From: CAZFIO01 sp964519585
Lineage (GTDB): Bacteria > Bacillota > Clostridia > Tissierellales > Tissierellaceae
DNA: 5,712 bases
Direction: 5' to 3'
Assembly (NCBI GenBank): GCA_964519585.1
Contig: CAZFIO010000126.1
Span: 1 to 5,712, forward strand
The number at the start of each line of letters is the position of its first letter. Position 1 is the stretch's first letter. Position numbers and translations under genes: made by a program. Below the pieces are notes generated by a model. The model worked only from the letters and a program-made list of their open reading frames with translations, searched no databases and was not told the DNA's origin. Of the stretch, positions 1-5,712 are shown piece after piece.

Positions 1-269
1 ATTACTGCAAATAAACCTGCAATCATATCTCCACTAGTACTAGGAAGTATATTCCTTGCAAGAAGGATTGTAATAATTCCTTTAAGAACATCAAATACAA
101 AAGTCAAGGCGCCTAACTTAAATCCCATTACCCTTAGTGCATTGGTTGCACCAGAATTCCCACTACCATAATATCTTATATCTATATTCCTAAAAATCTT
201 CCCAATTAAAAAAGCAGAAGAAAAAGAACCTATTAAATAGGAAATAACTATCACTACAAGTATCTTCAA
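1..269 (-). CDS. plsY: PlsY, acyl-phosphate:glycerol-3-phosphate acyltransferase (partial, C-terminus beyond left edge)
   Basis: This integral membrane enzyme transfers an acyl group from acyl-phosphate to the sn-1 position of glycerol-3-phosphate, the first step of phospholipid synthesis in most bacteria (family knowledge). The first 89 residues are visible. They begin with a hydrophobic segment (about 3–23) containing the G-S pair typical of the family. Next comes the signature GSGNSGATN at residues 35–43 with R46 after it (PlsY motif 1), then a second hydrophobic stretch carrying D60-x-x-K63-G64. The family is usually about 190–215 residues, so roughly half is missing off the edge. I chose the TTG at 269–267 as start. 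GGAAG (281–277) lies 7 bases upstream, the TTG gives the normal N-terminus, and no in-frame ATG occurs before codon 48. The start is 2 bases after the der stop, so translation is probably coupled to der. Confidence 0.93.
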   Translation of the reverse strand, partial: MKILVVIVISYLIGSFSSAFLIGKIFRNIDIRYYGSGNSGATNALRVMGFKLGALTFVFDVLKGIITILLARNILPSTSGDMIAGLFAV

Positions 270-271
270 TT

Positions 272-1588
272 TTATTCTTCCTTTTCTCTAAATTCAAATA
301 CTATAGGTGTTCCAATAAAACCAAAATGACTTCTTATTTGGTTTTCTAAATATCTTTCATAAGAGAAGTGCATTAACTCTTTATTTCTAACAAACAATAC
401 AAACTTTGGTGGCCTTACTGACACCTGGGTTCCATAATATATCCTGCACCTCTTCCCCTTATCAGATGGTGGCTGATTCATAAGAACTGCCTGGTTAATA
501 ATATCATTCAATACACCAGTACTTATCCTTAAATTGAAATTGTTATTAACTACTTCCATCAGATCCAACAACTTATCAATTCTTTGTCCCGACAAGGCTG
601 ATATAAAGATAATAGGAGCATAGCTTATAAAACCAAGTTTTTCCCTAATTTCCTTTTCATAAGCCTTATAGGTCATATTCTCTTTTTTTATCAAGTCCCA
701 CTTGTTTACAGCAATAATTATACTTTTCCCATTATCATGGGCATAGCCCACTATTTTTGAATCCTGCTCACTTACACCCTCCACAGCATCAATAACCAGG
801 ATACAAAGATCTGATCTATCAATAGCAGTTAAGGTTCTAACAACTGAATATCTTTCTATATTTTCATAAATACTTCTCTTTCTCCTTAAGCCAGCAGTAT
901 CAACAAAGACGTATTTATTGTCTTTATGGTTAAAGTAACTATCTATTGAATCCCTTGTTGTCCCGGGTATATCAGTTACAATTACCCTTTCTTCACCAAG
1001 AATCTTGTTTATCAGTGAAGATTTACCAACATTTGGTTTACCTATAAAGGAGACCCTGATTAGATCCTCTTCCGAGTCCATGTTTTTGTCTTCAGGAAAA
1101 TACTTGATTATTTCATCCAATAAATCACCAAGTCCTAGCCCCTGCTCACTTGAGATTATCATGGGTTCGCCAAACCCTAATTCGTAAAAATCATAGATTT
1201 CGTCAGGAGTTTTGAAGTTGTCTATCTTATTGCATGCAATAACCACATTTTTCCCAGGCCTTCTTAGAATACCACCAATTTCCCTATCAGTACTTGTAAG
1301 TCCCTCTAGTCCGTCTAAAACAAATAAAATCACATCGGCAGTATCAATTGCTATTTCTGCCTGTCTTTTTATATTGGACATAATTATATCATCATTTTCA
1401 GGTTCAAGTCCACCAGTATCGATAACTGTAAAATAATTTCCCAGCCACTCACCTTCTGCATAAATTCTGTCTCTTGTTACACCAGGTTTATCTTCAGTTA
1501 TGGCTATTCTCTTTCCAACAATTTTATTAAACAATGTTGACTTTCCAACATTGGGTCTACCAACTATAGATACAACTGCCTTTTTCAT
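272..1588 (-). CDS. der: Der (EngA), tandem GTPase for 50S ribosomal subunit assembly
   Basis: Der is an essential cytoplasmic GTPase needed for late assembly of the large ribosomal subunit (family knowledge). The 438-residue protein has the full, typical length. GTPase domain 1 shows the P-loop GRPNVGKS (10–17), switch I PGVTRD (35–40), DTGG (57–60) and NKID (120–123), with SSEQG (146–150) in the G5 position. Domain 2 repeats the set: GKPNVGKS (183–190), PGTTRD (208–213), DTAG (230–233), NKWD (295–298) and SALSG (330–334). Residues from about 352 form the KH-like C-terminal domain. Both nucleotide-binding sites look intact. The ATG at 1588 is preceded by AGGGGTG (1601–1595), which lies inside the last codons of the upstream DUF512 gene. 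Only 3 bases separate that gene's stop from this start, so the two are likely coupled in one operon that continues into plsY. Confidence 0.98.
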   Translation of the reverse strand: MKKAVVSIVGRPNVGKSTLFNKIVGKRIAITEDKPGVTRDRIYAEGEWLGNYFTVIDTGGLEPENDDIIMSNIKRQAEIAIDTADVILFVLDGLEGLTSTDREIGGILRRPGKNVVIACNKIDNFKTPDEIYDFYELGFGEPMIISSEQGLGLGDLLDEIIKYFPEDKNMDSEEDLIRVSFIGKPNVGKSSLINKILGEERVIVTDIPGTTRDSIDSYFNHKDNKYVFVDTAGLRRKRSIYENIERYSVVRTLTAIDRSDLCILVIDAVEGVSEQDSKIVGYAHDNGKSIIIAVNKWDLIKKENMTYKAYEKEIREKLGFISYAPIIFISALSGQRIDKLLDLMEVVNNNFNLRISTGVLNDIINQAVLMNQPPSDKGKRCRIYYGTQVSVRPPKFVLFVRNKELMHFSYERYLENQIRSHFGFIGTPIVFEFREKEE

Positions 1589-1591
1589 TTT

Positions 1592-2923
1592 CTACACCCC
1601 TATTTTCAAAATCTTTAGAAAGTCTTTGCCTGATACCTGAGAAACTATAATTCGTGATTTTAGCATTTTAGAAACTTCATCTAGCCCCAAATTGTCCAAG
1701 AAAACATCTTCATCAGCTTTTAACATAGACTTAGGTATTATAATACCATCATTTTGCATGCCTTTCAATTGATTTACCAAATCTATACCTGTTACTAGGC
1801 CAGATACAGTTATTGTATCTCCAAAATAATCATTCACTATAGGCTTTACTATTAAATTAAGGCCATCTAATTTAATAGCAATTCCCTTACATAAATTTTT
1901 CATAAAATCAAAGGCTAGACTACCAGTTGCAATTATATATGTTTTTTTGTCAAGACTGGCCCTAGTGAGTTTTTCTAACTCATCATATATCTCACTTTCA
2001 AATAGCTTCATTAGGCCTACTCCATTTTCCAGTTGTGGGAAGTTTTCATACTCTTGATAGGATGGTAAGTCTTTATTTGCTAAAACATAAAACTCATCCG
2101 ATAAAAATACAAATCTTGTACCTAACTCTTCCAAATAAGACTCCTGTCTAACCTTAATTTTATCAATCAGGCCTGTTGAAAGTTCTTTATCGAAAATATC
2201 CACCTTTTTTAAACCAGACCTAAATTTTGTTACACCAATAGGAACAATAGCAAGAGATTTAATGGTAGGATGAAGATTGGATAAATCACTAAGTGTCCTA
2301 CTTAATTCTTTACCATCATTAATTCCAGGCACAAGAACAATTTGGCAATTCACTTCTAGTTTTGCAGAATGAAATTTTTTTAGTATTTCTAATATCTTTC
2401 CCGCATTTTTATTATTTAACATTTCTATTCTTAATTCAGGATTTGTAGTATGGACTGATATATTGATAGGGCTTAGTCTATATTGAATAATTCTATCAAT
2501 TTCTGAATCAGACATATTAGTTAAGGTAATAAAATTCCCCTGTAAAAAGGATAGCCTAGAGTCATCATCCTTAAAATATAGGGTTTCCCTCATATTTTCT
2601 GGCAACTGATCTATAAAGCAAAATATACACTTGTTTCTACAGGATTTTGCCCTATCAATTAAGGGGTTGGAAAATTCTATACCTATATCCTCATCAAAAT
2701 CTTTCTCAATTTCAAATTCCCATAGGTCACCATTTTCCTTTTCTATTTCTAGCAAAAGAAAATCATCAGATATTAAATATTTGTAATCAATAACATCTTC
2801 AACTAAAGACCCATTTATTTTTACTAACCTGTCACCAGGCTCAATACCTAAATCCTCACCTATACTATCCTTATTAACTTTTTCGATTATGTTTTTTGAT
2901 TCATTTATACCTTTTACTTCCAT
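1592..2923 (-). CDS. DUF512 family protein with PDZ-like N-terminus and radical-SAM-like Cys triad
   Basis: This 443-residue protein belongs to the DUF512 / putative Fe-S oxidoreductase family found beside der in many Clostridia and also in cyanobacteria. I know of no established reaction for it. Residues about 1–70 resemble a PDZ domain (D19-S-I-G-E-D-L-G-I-E-P-G-D-R-L-V-K-I-N-G). Then comes a CxxxCxxC triad (C95, C99, C102; CRNKCIFCF), the spacing that binds the 4Fe-4S cluster of radical SAM enzymes. A barrel-like region follows, with NISVHTTNPELR (154–165) and DEFY (276–279). The C-terminal DUF512 part holds NDYFGDTITVSGLVTG (364–379) and a D-E-D near 404–406. No signal peptide or membrane segment is seen, so it is probably cytoplasmic. 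The reading frame extends 3 codons upstream to a GTG at 2932, but that GTG is part of the ribosome binding site, so I place the start at ATG 2923. It sits 3 bases ahead of der; a role linked to ribosomes or translation is only inferred from that neighbour. Confidence 0.92.
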   Translation of the reverse strand: MEVKGINESKNIIEKVNKDSIGEDLGIEPGDRLVKINGSLVEDVIDYKYLISDDFLLLEIEKENGDLWEFEIEKDFDEDIGIEFSNPLIDRAKSCRNKCIFCFIDQLPENMRETLYFKDDDSRLSFLQGNFITLTNMSDSEIDRIIQYRLSPINISVHTTNPELRIEMLNNKNAGKILEILKKFHSAKLEVNCQIVLVPGINDGKELSRTLSDLSNLHPTIKSLAIVPIGVTKFRSGLKKVDIFDKELSTGLIDKIKVRQESYLEELGTRFVFLSDEFYVLANKDLPSYQEYENFPQLENGVGLMKLFESEIYDELEKLTRASLDKKTYIIATGSLAFDFMKNLCKGIAIKLDGLNLIVKPIVNDYFGDTITVSGLVTGIDLVNQLKGMQNDGIIIPKSMLKADEDVFLDNLGLDEVSKMLKSRIIVSQVSGKDFLKILKIGV

Positions 2924-2929
2924 TCTTTT

Positions 2930-2936
2930 CACCTTT
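2930..2936 (-). promoter_or_regulatory. Ribosome binding site that decides the DUF512 start
   Basis: Read on the minus strand, AAAGGTG occupies 2936–2930 and is followed by a 6-base spacer (AAAAGA) and ATG at 2923. The in-frame GTG at 2932–2930 forms the last three bases of this Shine-Dalgarno-like sequence. With GTG as start there would be no spacer and no good upstream site, so ATG 2923 is the better start. Confidence 0.8.
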
Positions 2937-2940
2937 ATAA

Positions 2941-2976
2941 TTAAAAATTTAAGCCTACAGATTTACTGCAGGCTTA
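2941..2976 (-). terminator. Stem-loop with T-run between glyA and the DUF512 operon (intrinsic terminator or attenuator)
   Basis: On the minus strand, AAGCCTGCAG (2975–2966) pairs with CTGTAGGCTT (2960–2951) across a TAAAT loop, giving 10 pairs with one G·U wobble. An extra T-A pair (2976 with 2950) makes 11. The stem is followed by AATTTTTAATT, a short T-run offset by two bases. It begins 8 bases after the glyA stop, as expected for a rho-independent terminator. The plus strand lacks a T-run after the stem, which fixes the orientation. The T-run is modest and the DUF512 ribosome binding site starts only a few bases beyond it, so partial read-through or a 5' stabilising stem-loop are alternatives. 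Confidence 0.7.
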
Positions 2977-2983
2977 GATAGAT

Positions 2984-4213
2984 TTAGTATAAGGGGAACC
3001 TATCACATAATTGTGCTACTCTTGCCCTTATAGCTTCCCTTGGATTGCTTTCATCTAGTGTTAAAGCTATTAGATCTGCAATCTCCTTCATTTCCTCTTC
3101 TTTCATTCCTCTAGTAGTAACAGCTGGTGTACCAATTCTAATACCACTTGTAACAAATGGGCTTTCAGGATCAAAGGGAATAGTATTTTTATTTGTTGCT
3201 ATACCTACTTCCTCAAGAAGGGCTTCTGCTTTTTTTCCAGTTAAACCTTTGGTTCTAACATCAATCAGAATTAAATGATTATCTGTACCGCCAGAAACTA
3301 GTCTGAAACCTTTATCTATCAATCCTTCAGCCAAAATCTTAGCATTGGTAATCGTCTGCTTTTGATAGTCTTCAAAGTCATCTTTTAAAGCCTCTCCAAA
3401 GGATACTGCCTTAGAAGCAATTATATGCATCAGGGGTCCACCCTGAATACCAGGGAAAATTGCCTTGTCTATAGCTTTTGCATATTCTTCCTTGCATAAA
3501 ATAGCTCCTCCCCTTGGCCCTCTTAGGGTCTTATGGGTAGTAGTTGTAACAAAATCCGCATAAGGAACTGGATTAGAATGCAGTCCAACAGCAACCAGGC
3601 CTGCAATATGTGCCATATCTACCATTAAATATGCATCAACCTCATCTGCAATTTCCTTAAATTTTTTAAAATCAATTTCCCTTGGGTAGGCACTTGCTCC
3701 AGCTACAATCATTTTTGGTTTTTCTTTTAGAGCAATCCTTCTTACCTCTTCATAATCTATTACTTCAGTCTCTTTATCCACCCCATAGGCAATGAAATTA
3801 TAATATGAACCTGATATGTTTACAGGACTTCCATGGGTCAAATGTCCTCCTTGGGACAAGTTCATCCCAAGAACCTTATCACCTGGTTTTAGAAAAGCAA
3901 AGTATACAGCTAGGTTTGCATTAGCCCCAGAATGAGCTTGAACATTGGCATGATCCGCGCCAAATATTTTTTTAAGCCTTTCAATAGCTAGGTCTTCTAC
4001 CTTATCAACTATCTCACAGCCACCATAATACCTTCTACCTGGATATCCCTCAGCATATTTGTTGGTTAATTGGGTCCCCATTGCCTCCATAACCTGTTTA
4101 GAAACAAAATTTTCAGATGCTATTAATTCTATATGAGCCTCCTGCCTTTTGTTCTCTTCATTAATCAAATTCATTATTTCCGGGTCCTTGTCTTGTAAAT
4201 GTACAAAATTCAT
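2984..4213 (-). CDS. glyA: Serine hydroxymethyltransferase (PLP enzyme)
   Basis: GlyA interconverts serine plus tetrahydrofolate with glycine plus 5,10-methylene-tetrahydrofolate, the main source of one-carbon units, in the cytoplasm (family knowledge). The 409-residue protein is full length for bacterial SHMT. Hallmarks include IELIASENFVS (28–38), YPGRRYYGG (57–65), the PLP-pyridine-binding aspartate region VDMAHIAGLVA (198–208, D199), the Schiff-base lysine K228 within TTTTHKTLRGPRGG (223–236), and SGIRIGTPAVTTRG (356–369) with the carboxylate-binding R359. Nothing catalytic appears missing. The ATG at 4213 is preceded by AGGAGGG (4228–4222) at 8-base spacing, a strong ribosome binding site that supports this start over the internal Met14. 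It is followed by a terminator-like hairpin and is divergent from the ThrE-type exporter genes, which may share serine or threonine as substrate (inference). Confidence 0.98.
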   Translation of the reverse strand: MNFVHLQDKDPEIMNLINEENKRQEAHIELIASENFVSKQVMEAMGTQLTNKYAEGYPGRRYYGGCEIVDKVEDLAIERLKKIFGADHANVQAHSGANANLAVYFAFLKPGDKVLGMNLSQGGHLTHGSPVNISGSYYNFIAYGVDKETEVIDYEEVRRIALKEKPKMIVAGASAYPREIDFKKFKEIADEVDAYLMVDMAHIAGLVAVGLHSNPVPYADFVTTTTHKTLRGPRGGAILCKEEYAKAIDKAIFPGIQGGPLMHIIASKAVSFGEALKDDFEDYQKQTITNAKILAEGLIDKGFRLVSGGTDNHLILIDVRTKGLTGKKAEALLEEVGIATNKNTIPFDPESPFVTSGIRIGTPAVTTRGMKEEEMKEIADLIALTLDESNPREAIRARVAQLCDRFPLY

Positions 4214-4249
4214 ATACTACTCCCTCCTAATCAAGATTTGTAATTGAAT

Positions 4250-4273
4250 TATATTACTTTTTAATGTAATATA
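4250..4273. repeat. 8-bp inverted repeat with 8-base loop
   Basis: TATATTAC (4250–4257) and GTAATATA (4266–4273) are perfect reverse complements separated by TTTTTAAT. The stem is almost all A/T, so it would be weak as an RNA hairpin. It is more plausible as a DNA dyad for a regulator, or as chance symmetry in an AT-rich gap. It ends at the first base of the adjoining 16-bp palindrome. Confidence 0.5.
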
Positions 4274-4295
4274 GTTTTATATAAAACTCGTACAA
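4268..4295 (-). promoter_or_regulatory. Candidate glyA promoter
   Basis: On the minus strand, TTGTAC (4295–4290) could be a -35 box and TATATT (4273–4268, 5 of 6 matches to TATAAT) a -10 box, with a 16-base spacer. The -35 match is poor (3 of 6). A second -10-like TATAAT lies closer to the gene, within 4248–4256, but lacks a good -35 at the right distance. The assignment is tentative. Confidence 0.3.
4273..4288. repeat. Perfect 16-bp palindrome, possible operator
   Basis: AGTTTTATATAAAACT reads identically on both strands, with no spacer. It falls within the spacer and -10 edge of the candidate glyA promoter, a position where a bound dimeric repressor would block transcription. I do not match it to a named regulator. 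AT-rich composition raises the odds of chance symmetry, though 16 perfect bases is longer than expected in a gap this short. Confidence 0.5.
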
Positions 4296-4352
4296 TCCAT
4301 TATATATGTATTCATCCACAATTTCAATATTTTAATTTTTAGAGGTGGTTTT

Positions 4353-5141
4353 ATGGACACATTTACTATTAAAAACAGAAAAGAGGTAAGAAAGCTTTTG
4401 AACCTAGCTATGATTACAGGCGAAGCCTTGCTGCGTAATGGAGCCGAAACATATAGAGTGGAAGATACTATGAATAGGATCTGTAACTCTAGGACAAATA
4501 TTACAAATGTAGATTCTTTCGTAACCCACACCGGCATATTTTTAACTCTTGAACATGAAAATCAGGTTTATACCCATTTAAAGAGGGTTAAAAAACTTGG
4601 TTATAACCTAGACAAAATTAGCCAAATCAATGATTTCTCAAGAAAATATGTAAGAGAAAATATACCCTTAGATGAAGGAATCCAGCAGATTAACCAAATT
4701 ATCAATGACAAGGATTATCCAAGACTAGTTAAGCTTATATGTGTGAGTTTTTCATCATCTTTCTTTGCCTTAATATTTGGCGGTGATATTTTTGACTATA
4801 TTTCTAGTATTACAACTAGCTTCTTGACCCTACTAATTTTAGACCTACTATCCTCACATAATTTAGGTTTCTTTTTAGACTGCTTTCTCGGAGCCTTACT
4901 AGCTTCCTTCTTTTCATATATAACCCTTAGGCTAGGACTAAGTAGCAATGTTGATATAGTTATAATTGGTTCTATAATGTGTTTAGTCCCTGGTATACCC
5001 ATTACAAATTCTATCAGAGATACCATGAGTGGTGATTCATTATCAGGCTTGTCCAAAGGTATAGAGGCAATTTTTTCTGCCTTAGCAATTGCCTTCGGTG
5101 TTGGTCTGATCCTAAATTTACATATGAAAGGTTTGATATAG
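4353..5141 (+). CDS. ThrE-type threonine/serine exporter, large subunit (YjjP-like, DUF1212)
   Basis: This 262-residue membrane protein matches the N-terminal half of ThrE, the threonine/serine exporter of Corynebacterium, and E. coli YjjP. A soluble N-terminal domain of about 125 residues carries the family signature GEALLRNGAETYRVEDTM (23–40) and continues through the VTHTGIFLTL region. About five hydrophobic segments follow (near 126–144, 148–165, 170–190, 199–218 and 236–256). The conserved loop LVPGIPITNSIRDTMSGD spans 211–228. The start ATG has GAGGTGG four bases upstream. The stop TAG abuts the ATG of the next gene, which encodes the other half. The two together give about 10 membrane segments, as in single-chain ThrE. 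Substrate is inferred: the family exports serine or threonine in some bacteria, while the E. coli pair YjjP/YjjB has been linked to succinate export. Divergent glyA favours serine, weakly. Confidence 0.9.
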   Translation: MDTFTIKNRKEVRKLLNLAMITGEALLRNGAETYRVEDTMNRICNSRTNITNVDSFVTHTGIFLTLEHENQVYTHLKRVKKLGYNLDKISQINDFSRKYVRENIPLDEGIQQINQIINDKDYPRLVKLICVSFSSSFFALIFGGDIFDYISSITTSFLTLLILDLLSSHNLGFFLDCFLGALLASFFSYITLRLGLSSNVDIVIIGSIMCLVPGIPITNSIRDTMSGDSLSGLSKGIEAIFSALAIAFGVGLILNLHMKGLI

Positions 5142-5579
5142 ATGCAATTAGTTTATCAGTTTTTATTATCTTTAGCGGCTACCATAGGTTTTGCTGTATA
5201 TTTCAATGCCCCTCTAGCCTCTATAATCCCAACAGGTTTTTTAGGTGGATTATCATGGAGTCTATACTATGTATTTTTTAAGTTACTAGATCAAAAGGTT
5301 TTGGGTGCCTTTATGGCCGCTTTCCTTGTTGGTTCTTTAGGGGAACTTCTTTCAATTGTATTTAAAAAGCCAGCAACAGTATTTATAACTCCTGGTATAG
5401 TACCATTAGTTCCTGGTGCTGGCATGTATTATACAATGTTGTACCTTGTAGAAGAAAATTTTGAAATGGCTATTAGTAAAGGAGTAGAAACCTTTTTTAT
5501 AGCAGCTTCAATTTCCATAGGAATTATCACTTCCACAATATTTTCACGAGGTATAAGGTCCTTTAGTAAATATGATTAA
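5142..5579 (+). CDS. ThrE-type threonine/serine exporter, small subunit (YjjB-like)
   Basis: This 145-residue, highly hydrophobic protein corresponds to the C-terminal half of ThrE (ThrE_2 / YjjB family). About five membrane segments are visible (near 3–21, 25–45, 52–73, 79–101 and 112–135). The family motif FITPGIVPLVPGAGMYYTM lies at 81–99, with a conserved G-V-E-T near 114–117. The motif mirrors the LVPGIP loop of the upstream partner, fitting a pseudo-symmetric transporter formed by two related halves. ATG follows the partner's TAG with zero bases between. GAAAGG (5126–5131), inside the upstream gene, serves as a modest ribosome binding site at 10-base spacing. This suggests coupled translation and equal subunit amounts. 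Length is normal for the stand-alone small subunit. Its TAA overlaps the stop codon of the convergent minus-strand gene. Confidence 0.9.
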   Translation: MQLVYQFLLSLAATIGFAVYFNAPLASIIPTGFLGGLSWSLYYVFFKLLDQKVLGAFMAAFLVGSLGELLSIVFKKPATVFITPGIVPLVPGAGMYYTMLYLVEENFEMAISKGVETFFIAASISIGIITSTIFSRGIRSFSKYD

Positions 5580-5712
5580 TTTTGCTTAGAATATTTTAAA
5601 ATGAGTTCTTTAGCCAAGTCACAACCGTTATTAATGCTATTAATCATCCAAAATTTACCTTTTTCATAGTCACTGATTCCCCTGCGTCTAAAGTAAAATA
5701 GACCTAATCCAA
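5576..5712 (-). CDS. C-terminal fragment of a Sel1-like repeat protein (N-terminus beyond right edge)
   Basis: An open minus-strand frame enters from the right edge and ends in TAA at 5578–5576, giving 44 complete codons. The visible protein, starting GLGLFYFRRRGISDYEKGK and ending KYSKQN, fits a Sel1-like (TPR-related) repeat pattern: L-G-x-x-Y, then G-I-x-D-Y-E-K, an aromatic W21, N-G (28–29), and A33-K-E-L. Such repeats usually form helical scaffolds for protein contacts. The full protein and its role cannot be told from this end. Coding status is supported by the family-like pattern and by an uninterrupted frame up to the edge, while the other two minus-strand frames contain early stops. 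There is no visible terminator between it and the convergent exporter gene. Confidence 0.65.
   Translation of the reverse strand, partial: GLGLFYFRRRGISDYEKGKFWMINSINNGCDLAKELILKYSKQN

Larger units (their letters stand above)
4214..4352. promoter_or_regulatory. Divergent intergenic region between glyA and the exporter genes
   Basis: This very AT-rich 139-base gap must drive glyA leftward and, most simply, the exporter pair rightward. It contains the glyA ribosome binding site (AGGAGGG, 4228–4222, minus strand) and the exporter one (GAGGTGG, 4342–4348, plus strand, 4 bases before ATG 4353). Promoter-like boxes are present on both strands. On plus, TTGAAT (4244–4249) is 17 bases from TAATAT (4267–4272), a weak match. 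The middle is occupied by two adjoining inverted repeats listed separately. I see no tRNA-like, T-box or known riboswitch structure, and the leaders look too short for one. Confidence 0.6.

Noticed and set aside
1005..1436. Two plus-strand open frames (60 and 74 codons)
   Set aside because: They lie opposite der, which is unmistakable, and encode low-complexity Ser/Ile/Pro-rich sequence with no family resemblance.
3045..3278. Plus-strand open frame of 77 codons
   Set aside because: Antisense to glyA coding sequence, with no motif and no supporting context.
4214..4352. Possible riboswitch or T-box leader for glyA
   Set aside because: The space between any plausible promoter and the ribosome binding site is too short, and no specifier or aptamer-like helices were seen.
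4277..4537. Minus-strand open frame of 86 codons overlapping the exporter start and the intergenic gap
   Set aside because: Mostly antisense to a clear ThrE-family gene, and the composition looks like a shadow frame.
4796..5056. Minus-strand open frame of 86 codons
   Set aside because: Antisense to the membrane part of the exporter large subunit; no recognisable features.
5593..5602. ATTTTAAAAT palindrome after the exporter genes, considered as a terminator
   Set aside because: Entirely A/T with no GC stem and no T-run, and inside a coding frame; too weak to call.
5627..5648. Repeated TATTAAT-like words near the right edge
   Set aside because: They fall in the minus-strand coding end as Ile/Asn codons (N-S-I-N-N); short and explained by composition.

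Overview
The window is a low-GC, AT-rich bacterial chromosome segment of housekeeping character. Gene content and style point to an anaerobic Gram-positive of the Bacillota, probably Clostridia or Tissierellia. The clues are strong purine-rich ribosome binding sites, tightly packed genes, the DUF512–der–plsY order common in that group, and a threonine/serine exporter split into two small genes. The exact genus cannot be read from the sequence.

Left and centre (1–4213) hold four minus-strand genes, transcribed in the order glyA (serine hydroxymethyltransferase), a DUF512 protein with a PDZ-like N-terminus and a radical-SAM-like cysteine triad, der (double-GTPase ribosome assembly factor), and plsY (glycerol-3-phosphate acyltransferase, cut by the left edge). 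The last three are separated by only 2–3 bases and are almost certainly one translationally coupled operon. Between glyA and the DUF512 gene lies an 11-bp stem-loop followed by a T-run, which looks like an intrinsic terminator or attenuator. It leaves essentially no room for a separate promoter before the DUF512 ribosome binding site.

The 139-base gap at 4214–4352 separates glyA from divergent plus-strand genes. It holds the ribosome binding sites of both neighbours, promoter-like AT-rich boxes, and two adjoining dyad symmetries, one of them a perfect 16-bp palindrome.

Right side (4353–5579) is a two-gene unit encoding the two halves of a ThrE-type membrane exporter (YjjP-like and YjjB-like), joined stop-to-start with no gap. 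Placed divergently from glyA, it suggests a serine/glycine/threonine theme, but this is inference. At the far right (5576–5712) the C-terminal end of a minus-strand gene enters, with a Sel1-like repeat. Its stop codon and that of the exporter gene share one TTAA.

Nothing here looks like a mobile element, CRISPR array, RNA gene or defence system. The main loose ends are the unknown biochemical role of the DUF512 protein, the hairpin in front of its operon, and the palindromic glyA/exporter intergenic region.
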